This document shows positions 6,941 through 9,937 of a stretch of 9,937 nt of DNA, piece after piece. The stretch's first letter is position 1; each line of letters opens with the position of its first letter. The notes below the pieces were generated by a model that was not told the DNA's origin, ran no database searches, and was given only the letters and a program-made list of their open reading frames with translations. A program made the translations under genes and the position numbers. Source of the stretch: an uncultured Rikenellaceae bacterium (GTDB taxonomy: Bacteria; Bacteroidota; Bacteroidia; Bacteroidales; Rikenellaceae). The stretch is taken from NCBI GenBank assembly GCA_947074135.1, contig CAMTOL010000068.1, positions 1 to 9,937 on the forward strand, written 5' to 3'.

Positions 6941-7014
6941 TTAGAAATTAGGAGCTAAAAGTTAAGAGTTAGAACAAACAAAAGAATTCTAACTCCTAAT
7001 TTCTAACTCCTACA
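6941..7014. repeat. Inverted and tandem repeat element (TTAGAAATTAGGAG family)
   Basis: The left arm at 6941-6954 (TTAGAAATTAGGAG) is perfectly complementary to 6993-7006. An alternative inner stem pairs 6966-6974 with 6987-6995 (9 bp, 12-base loop). The right side is a tandem duplication: 6987-7000 (TTCTAACTCCTAAT) and 7001-7014 (TTCTAACTCCTACA) match at 12 of 14 positions. The 14-base unit itself reads as two related heptads (TTCTAAC, TCCTAAT). The element occupies most of the space between the small acidic protein gene and the hydrolase gene, with two mutually exclusive folds available to the transcript. Confidence 0.75.
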
Positions 7015-7022
7015 ATTATTAA

Positions 7023-7247
7023 TTAATCTTCGTCGTCGTCGAAATAGTCGAACGCCGACTCTCGCTTTTCGGGTTTATAATCATCCTCAAAATCTTCGTC
7101 ATCCTCCGACTTGATAGATTTGTACATATTGTGACGCTCCTTGCCGCTACGCTCAAAAGGGCTCAACTTTGATGCCTTACGCATCGAATCTTCTCTCTCT
7201 GCACCACCTTTACGCGATGGAGCAGAAAAATCTTTTACAGATTTCAT
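7023..7247 (-). CDS. Small charged protein with acidic C-terminus, unknown function
   Basis: I do not recognise this 74-residue protein. The N-terminal half is basic and serine-rich (MKSVKDFSAPSRKGGAERED, then KASKLSPFERSGKER), and the C-terminal third is strongly acidic with aromatic residues (SEDDEDFEDDYKPEKRES, ending FDYFDDDED). There is no signal peptide, membrane segment, cysteine or evident fold, and it is probably largely disordered. A GTG at 7283 in the same frame would give 86 residues. I prefer the ATG at 7247 because the added residues show nothing recognisable and GTG starts are rarer, but this is not settled. The polarised charge suggests a binding partner such as a basic protein or nucleic acid, which is inference only. 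It sits between dapF and the hydrolase gene, on the same strand as both. Confidence 0.65.
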   Translation of the reverse strand: MKSVKDFSAPSRKGGAEREDSMRKASKLSPFERSGKERHNMYKSIKSEDDEDFEDDYKPEKRESAFDYFDDDED

Positions 7248-7377
7248 TACTACTTTGTTTGGAAGCAGATTTTTAAGGTTCACTCCCGTCTATTTTACAG
7301 AGCCAACCTCGGGTTAATAATAATTTAAAGAAAAAGTCCAAAATATTTATCATACCGACTTTTATAGGACAATGATA

Positions 7378-7385
7378 CAAATTTA
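7378..7385 (-). promoter_or_regulatory. Candidate -7 box (TAAATTTG) between dapF and the small acidic gene
   Basis: This exact TAnnTTTG match on the minus strand starts immediately after the dapF stop codon. It would give the small protein its own transcript with a leader of about 120 bases (to the 7247 ATG). No -33 TTTG is evident in the end of dapF. The remaining gap (7284-7377) is A/T-rich with only a weak 7-bp stem (7332-7338 with 7357-7363). Confidence 0.3.
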
Positions 7386-8159
7386 TTACCAAACTTGCAA
7401 CACCCCCTCAAAAACTTTTTGAGCACCACCTATCAAAACCACTGAACTATACACGCCACCATTGCGATTAAATCTTACTCTTAGATCGCCACCTTTAGCT
7501 TTAAAAGGTATCTCGAAAGCCTTATCTTCGTTATCGTTTAACGCAACCACCATTGCTGCGGCAGTAGTACCAGTGCCACACGCCCACGTTTCGTCCTCAA
7601 CACCACGTTCAAAAGTACGAATATGATAGACTCCGTCAACCTCCACAACATAATTTACGTTAGAATTATATATTTGGCGCAGTCGTCTAGCATCGCTCTG
7701 TTCGTAAGGCTCGTCAAGTAATACCAGATGTGGCGAACCAGTATCTAGGAACCAGCCCTCTTCCACTTTGTGGATACGGTCAACATCTATCATTTCGAGT
7801 GCAATCGTTCCATCGTCGAGAATTTCGGCACTATGTTCGCCATCGACAGCGACAAACTTTTTATTTGCGCCACCAACGCCTAAATCATCGGCAAAGCGAA
7901 CTATACAACGCCCACCATTGCCACACATTGTCGATTCGCCACCGTCACTATTAAAGTAACGCATCGTAAAGTCAAACCCTTGAGGTGCGCTTTGCAAGAA
8001 CATAGCACCGTCAGCACCAACACCGAAGCGTCTGTGGCAAATTGCTGCAATTTGTTCTTTTGTTAGGTTATCGACTATTTGTTGAATTTGGGGAGTTCTG
8101 GCATCGATAAGCACAAAATCGTTTCCTGCTCCGTGATATTTTGAAAAGTTAAGTTTCAT
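7386..8159 (-). CDS. dapF: Diaminopimelate epimerase
   Basis: DapF converts LL-diaminopimelate to meso-diaminopimelate, the peptidoglycan cross-linking residue and precursor of lysine, using a cofactor-free two-cysteine mechanism. Both catalytic cysteines are in their motifs: C79 in MCGNGGR (78-84) and C194 in ACGTGT (193-198). The N-terminal signature FSKYHGAGNDF (5-15), the substrate-contact FNSDGGE (69-75) and TGSPH (140-144) are intact. The protein is 257 residues from the ATG at 8159. An ATG two codons earlier (8165) is nearly as good. The longest in-frame start (8207) would cross the candidate promoter and add residues unlike the family. No other lysine-pathway gene is in the window. 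The gene is divergent from the lipoprotein gene. Confidence 0.96.
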   Translation of the reverse strand: MKLNFSKYHGAGNDFVLIDARTPQIQQIVDNLTKEQIAAICHRRFGVGADGAMFLQSAPQGFDFTMRYFNSDGGESTMCGNGGRCIVRFADDLGVGGANKKFVAVDGEHSAEILDDGTIALEMIDVDRIHKVEEGWFLDTGSPHLVLLDEPYEQSDARRLRQIYNSNVNYVVEVDGVYHIRTFERGVEDETWACGTGTTAAAMVVALNDNEDKAFEIPFKAKGGDLRVRFNRNGGVYSSVVLIGGAQKVFEGVLQVW

Positions 8160-8185
8160 TGTCATTTTACGAAGTTTATTTAGCG

Positions 8186-8193
8186 CAAAGTTA
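8186..8193 (-). promoter_or_regulatory. Candidate -7 box (TAACTTTG) for dapF
   Basis: This exact TAnnTTTG match on the minus strand lies 26 bases before the preferred dapF ATG. Its position supports the shorter dapF start, since a start at 8207 would lie upstream of it. A TTTTTG occurs 11 bases further upstream, too near for the usual -33 spacing. One base separates it from the opposing box at 8195-8202. Confidence 0.45.
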
Positions 8194-8194
8194 T

Positions 8195-8202
8195 TATATT
8201 TG
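8195..8202 (+). promoter_or_regulatory. Candidate -7 box (TATATTTG) for the lipoprotein-nitroreductase genes
   Basis: This exact plus-strand match to TAnnTTTG lies 40 bases upstream of the lipoprotein ATG. A partial -33 element (TTTA, 8175-8178) lies 16 bases upstream, slightly close. The predicted leader is about 35 bases. The box lies back to back with the dapF box. Confidence 0.45.
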
Positions 8203-8242
8203 TGCAAAAATAACCATTTTTGAAGCTACATTTTTCACTACA

Positions 8243-8866
8243 ATGAACCTAAACAAAATATCTATTCTAACACTTTTAGCAACTTTAGTAATAGTTGGCT
8301 GTTCTAACAAGCAGAAAGATATGAAGACAACGGTTCGTGCATCGGTTGAACGACAATTGAGGCTCTACCCTGCTTCAACACTCAAAGACCTCTACAAAAA
8401 CTTCTTTCAAGACCGATTTGGACCCGGACATATTATTAACAACACCGAGGCTGCGGCAAACTATCTTAACTCAGAACTTAGCTCGATGAACGAATCAAAC
8501 ACCGAAATTGCCGAACCAATAGGTTGGGAGAATAACTTTTACAGAGTAAACCTATCGGTAGTTAAAGAGGGTAAAGTGCCTTTCGATATCTACCTCGATG
8601 CCTTTGTTAGAAGTATCAATGGCATTAAACCAATGCCAATTGAGGAGTGGCGTGAAGAGTGGCACAAAATTGAGAAAATTATTAGCTCTATGAGTTTAAA
8701 TTTACCAAACTACGATGAGGATTTAACCTACATCGAGGAGCAACTTTCAAAGAGCAATTATGTCGGACATCACAGCGAGGCGTACAAAAAGACCTACTCT
8801 CCTCACTACAGAATAGTTAGCCGAGAGATTTACGAAAACGAACTTTTACTGTATATTAATCAGTAA
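8243..8866 (+). CDS. Predicted lipoprotein of unknown function
   Basis: The protein is 207 residues and begins with a classic lipoprotein signal: basic N-terminus, hydrophobic core (ISILTLLATLVIV) and lipobox VIVGC, with C20 the lipidated residue after signal peptidase II cleavage. The mature part would be 188 residues, anchored in the envelope and probably facing the periplasm, though Bacteroidota can also export such proteins to the surface. Recognisable patches are LYPASTLKDLYKNFFQDRFG (41-60, then PGH), GWENNFYRVNLS (94-105), the Trp-rich EEWREEWHKIE (134-144) and YSPHYRIV (185-192). I cannot link these to a named family, and no catalytic triad or metal site is obvious. The start at 8243 is chosen because a TTG further upstream (8159) would bury the signal peptide and overlap the promoter region. 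It lies 20 bases before the nitroreductase gene, so the two are probably co-transcribed. Confidence 0.82.
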   Translation: MNLNKISILTLLATLVIVGCSNKQKDMKTTVRASVERQLRLYPASTLKDLYKNFFQDRFGPGHIINNTEAAANYLNSELSSMNESNTEIAEPIGWENNFYRVNLSVVKEGKVPFDIYLDAFVRSINGIKPMPIEEWREEWHKIEKIISSMSLNLPNYDEDLTYIEEQLSKSNYVGHHSEAYKKTYSPHYRIVSREIYENELLLYINQ

Positions 8867-8886
8867 TTTATTTAATAAAGAAAAAG

Positions 8887-9630
8887 ATGATACAACAAAT
8901 CAAGAGGCATCGTTCTACACGAAGTTATGTGGAGAACAGACCAATCCCACGCGAGGTGATGCAACAGCTAATCGAAGCAGCGACACGAGCTTCGACCACT
9001 GGAGGGATGCAGCTCTACTCAATTATTGTTAGTAGCAGCGATGAGATGAAAGAGCGGCTTTCGCCACTACATTTTAATCAGCCAATGGTACGTCAATGTA
9101 GTGCCGTTGTAACGTTTTGCGCCGACGTTGCAAGATTTTCGAAGTGGTGCGAAATGCGTGACGCCCAACCTGCCTACAACAACTTTGCTTGGTATGTCAA
9201 TGCTGCAATTGATGCTCTGTTGGCTTCCGAGAATTTTTCACTTGAAGCCCAGAATCAAGGACTTGGAATATGCTATTTAGGGACTACTATCTATACAACT
9301 GCAAAGCTAATTGAGGTTTTAGAGCTACCCAAAGGGGTTGTACCTGTGACAACTGTTGTGGTTGGTTATCCAGCAAAGGAGCATCCACTCACACCAAGAT
9401 TACCTTTAGAAGCGGTTTGGCAAGAGGAGAAATACACTGAGCATAGCGAGGCTGAGATAGATGAGCTATACTCTGAACTTGAGAGTTCCGAGGCAACAAA
9501 AGCACTATTAGAGAATAACGAACTGCCAAATCTGGCTCGAATATTTACCGAACGTCGTTATAAAAGGGAGGATAATGAAGCTATTTCTGCTTCATACTTC
9601 GAAGCACTCCGCACGCAAGGCTTTATTTAA
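8887..9630 (+). CDS. Nitroreductase-family FMN oxidoreductase (NfsA/FRP-like)
   Basis: This family consists of homodimeric FMN enzymes that use NAD(P)H to reduce nitro compounds, quinones or flavins in the cytoplasm. The N-terminal FMN-phosphate motif is RHRSTRSY (7-14). A second flavin contact lies around ASTTGGMQ (35-42). GLGICYLGT (125-133) precedes the VVVGYPA (157-163) strand and PRLPLEAV (170-177), whose Arg is typical of NfsA-type enzymes. The C-terminal extension, ending YFEALRTQGFI, is also NfsA-like and wraps the partner subunit in that subgroup. The length of 247 residues fits. Its physiological substrate cannot be read from the sequence. It is preceded by an A-rich leader without a Shine-Dalgarno sequence and follows the lipoprotein gene by 20 bases. 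Confidence 0.92.
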   Translation: MIQQIKRHRSTRSYVENRPIPREVMQQLIEAATRASTTGGMQLYSIIVSSSDEMKERLSPLHFNQPMVRQCSAVVTFCADVARFSKWCEMRDAQPAYNNFAWYVNAAIDALLASENFSLEAQNQGLGICYLGTTIYTTAKLIEVLELPKGVVPVTTVVVGYPAKEHPLTPRLPLEAVWQEEKYTEHSEAEIDELYSELESSEATKALLENNELPNLARIFTERRYKREDNEAISASYFEALRTQGFI

Positions 9631-9662
9631 ACCATAAAAACAGTCAATAACATAGAAACTTA

Positions 9663-9937
9663 ATGAAGAGACTAATACTTACTATTATAATAGTACTTAC
9701 AGCTACACTAATTACAAAAGGACAGAGTATAGCTAAAATCTACAATACAGCAGTGCCTGTCGTACTTGGCGAGGATGTAAACCCAATAATCGACATAGAG
9801 TACAACAACGCAACAGACGGAACTCAAATTACAGAGTTCGGAATCGAAATCGAAAAAGGCGAACACTTAATAGAAACTATCGAGGTCTATTACACCGGCA
9901 CTACATCTCTATTTCGTTCACGAACTCGTTCACAAGC
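9663..9937 (+). CDS. Exported protein, N-terminal fragment; probable sialidase (BNR-associated N-terminal domain)
   Basis: Only the first 91 codons are inside the window. The protein starts MKRLILTIIIVLTATLITKG and has a signal peptide probably cleaved after GQS (residue 22), with no lipobox. The following sequence has VPVVLGEDVNPIIDIE (30-45), ITEFGIEIEKGE (53-64) and IETIEVYYTGTTSLF (67-81). This pattern of a short strand, then a value-change phrase and VYYTGT, resembles the BNR-associated beta-sandwich placed before the catalytic propeller in Bacteroides sialidases. If so, the enzyme would release sialic acid from host glycans outside the cytoplasm. The catalytic Asp boxes and FRIP motif lie beyond the window, so the assignment is from memory of the domain's look. 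It follows the nitroreductase gene by 32 bases; no TAnnTTTG box was seen in that gap. Confidence 0.55.
   Translation, partial: MKRLILTIIIVLTATLITKGQSIAKIYNTAVPVVLGEDVNPIIDIEYNNATDGTQITEFGIEIEKGEHLIETIEVYYTGTTSLFRSRTRSQ

Noticed and set aside
7332..7363. Terminator or riboswitch between dapF and the small acidic gene
   Set aside because: The only stem is 7 bp (AAAAGTC/GACTTTT) with an 18-base loop in A/T-rich sequence; it is too weak and has no recognisable riboswitch core.
8160..8207. Longer dapF start at 8207
   Set aside because: It lies upstream of the -7 box and adds residues before the conserved KYHGAGNDF that the family normally lacks; 8159 (or 8165) is better.
8159..8242. Longer lipoprotein start (TTG at 8159)
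   Set aside because: It would place 28 residues ahead of a textbook lipoprotein signal peptide and overlap dapF; ATG at 8243 puts the lipobox cysteine at residue 20.

Overview
The window reads as a moderately AT-rich Bacteroidales (Bacteroidota) chromosome. Three things point there. Start codons lack clear Shine-Dalgarno sequences and are preceded by A/T-rich leaders. Several intergenic spaces carry the Bacteroidota -7 promoter box TAnnTTTG. The protein families (an ABC-F ATPase with a coiled-coil tail, a RecQ with a late zinc site, a signal-peptide protein resembling sialidase N-termini) are typical of gut Bacteroidales. I cannot name a genus. No rRNA, tRNA, CRISPR array, phage gene or insertion sequence was seen, and no gene-free stretch exceeds about 215 bases.

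Layout. At 1-41 a 17-bp perfect hairpin probably ends transcription downstream of rlmB. On the minus strand, rpe (3395-4057), an ABC-F ATPase gene (1362-3272) and rlmB (72-1148) run in the same direction. Heptad repeats separate the first two, and a 213-bp hairpin-rich leader separates the last two. The GTG-started recQ-family gene (4122-6038) diverges from rpe. It converges on a minus-strand group that is transcribed as dapF (7386-8159), a small acidic protein gene (7023-7247) and an alpha/beta hydrolase gene (6128-6934). Diverging from dapF, a plus-strand group encodes a lipoprotein of unknown function (8243-8866), an NfsA-like nitroreductase (8887-9630) and the cut-off start of a probable sialidase (9663 to the window end).

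The genes are mainly housekeeping: 23S rRNA 2'-O-methylation and ribosome-associated ABC-F ATPase (translation), ribulose-phosphate epimerase (pentose phosphate pathway), RecQ helicase (DNA repair), and DapF (meso-diaminopimelate for peptidoglycan and lysine). The far right end shifts to envelope or secreted functions and possible host-glycan use.

The least expected structure lies between genes. Three intergenic spaces contain phased seven-base tandem repeats of different sequence: consensus YTRGTGA at 3282-3330, AATTGAC at 6026-6060, and TTCTAACTCCTAAT (a doubled heptad) at 6987-7014. They often occur with inverted copies, so the RNA could fold. At recQ the array supplies the last codons and the stop codon, and at the hydrolase end a degenerate copy covers the stop codon. 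Two divergent gene pairs (rpe/recQ and dapF/lipoprotein) also share one promoter layout, with two opposed -7 boxes lying 1 to 3 bp apart.
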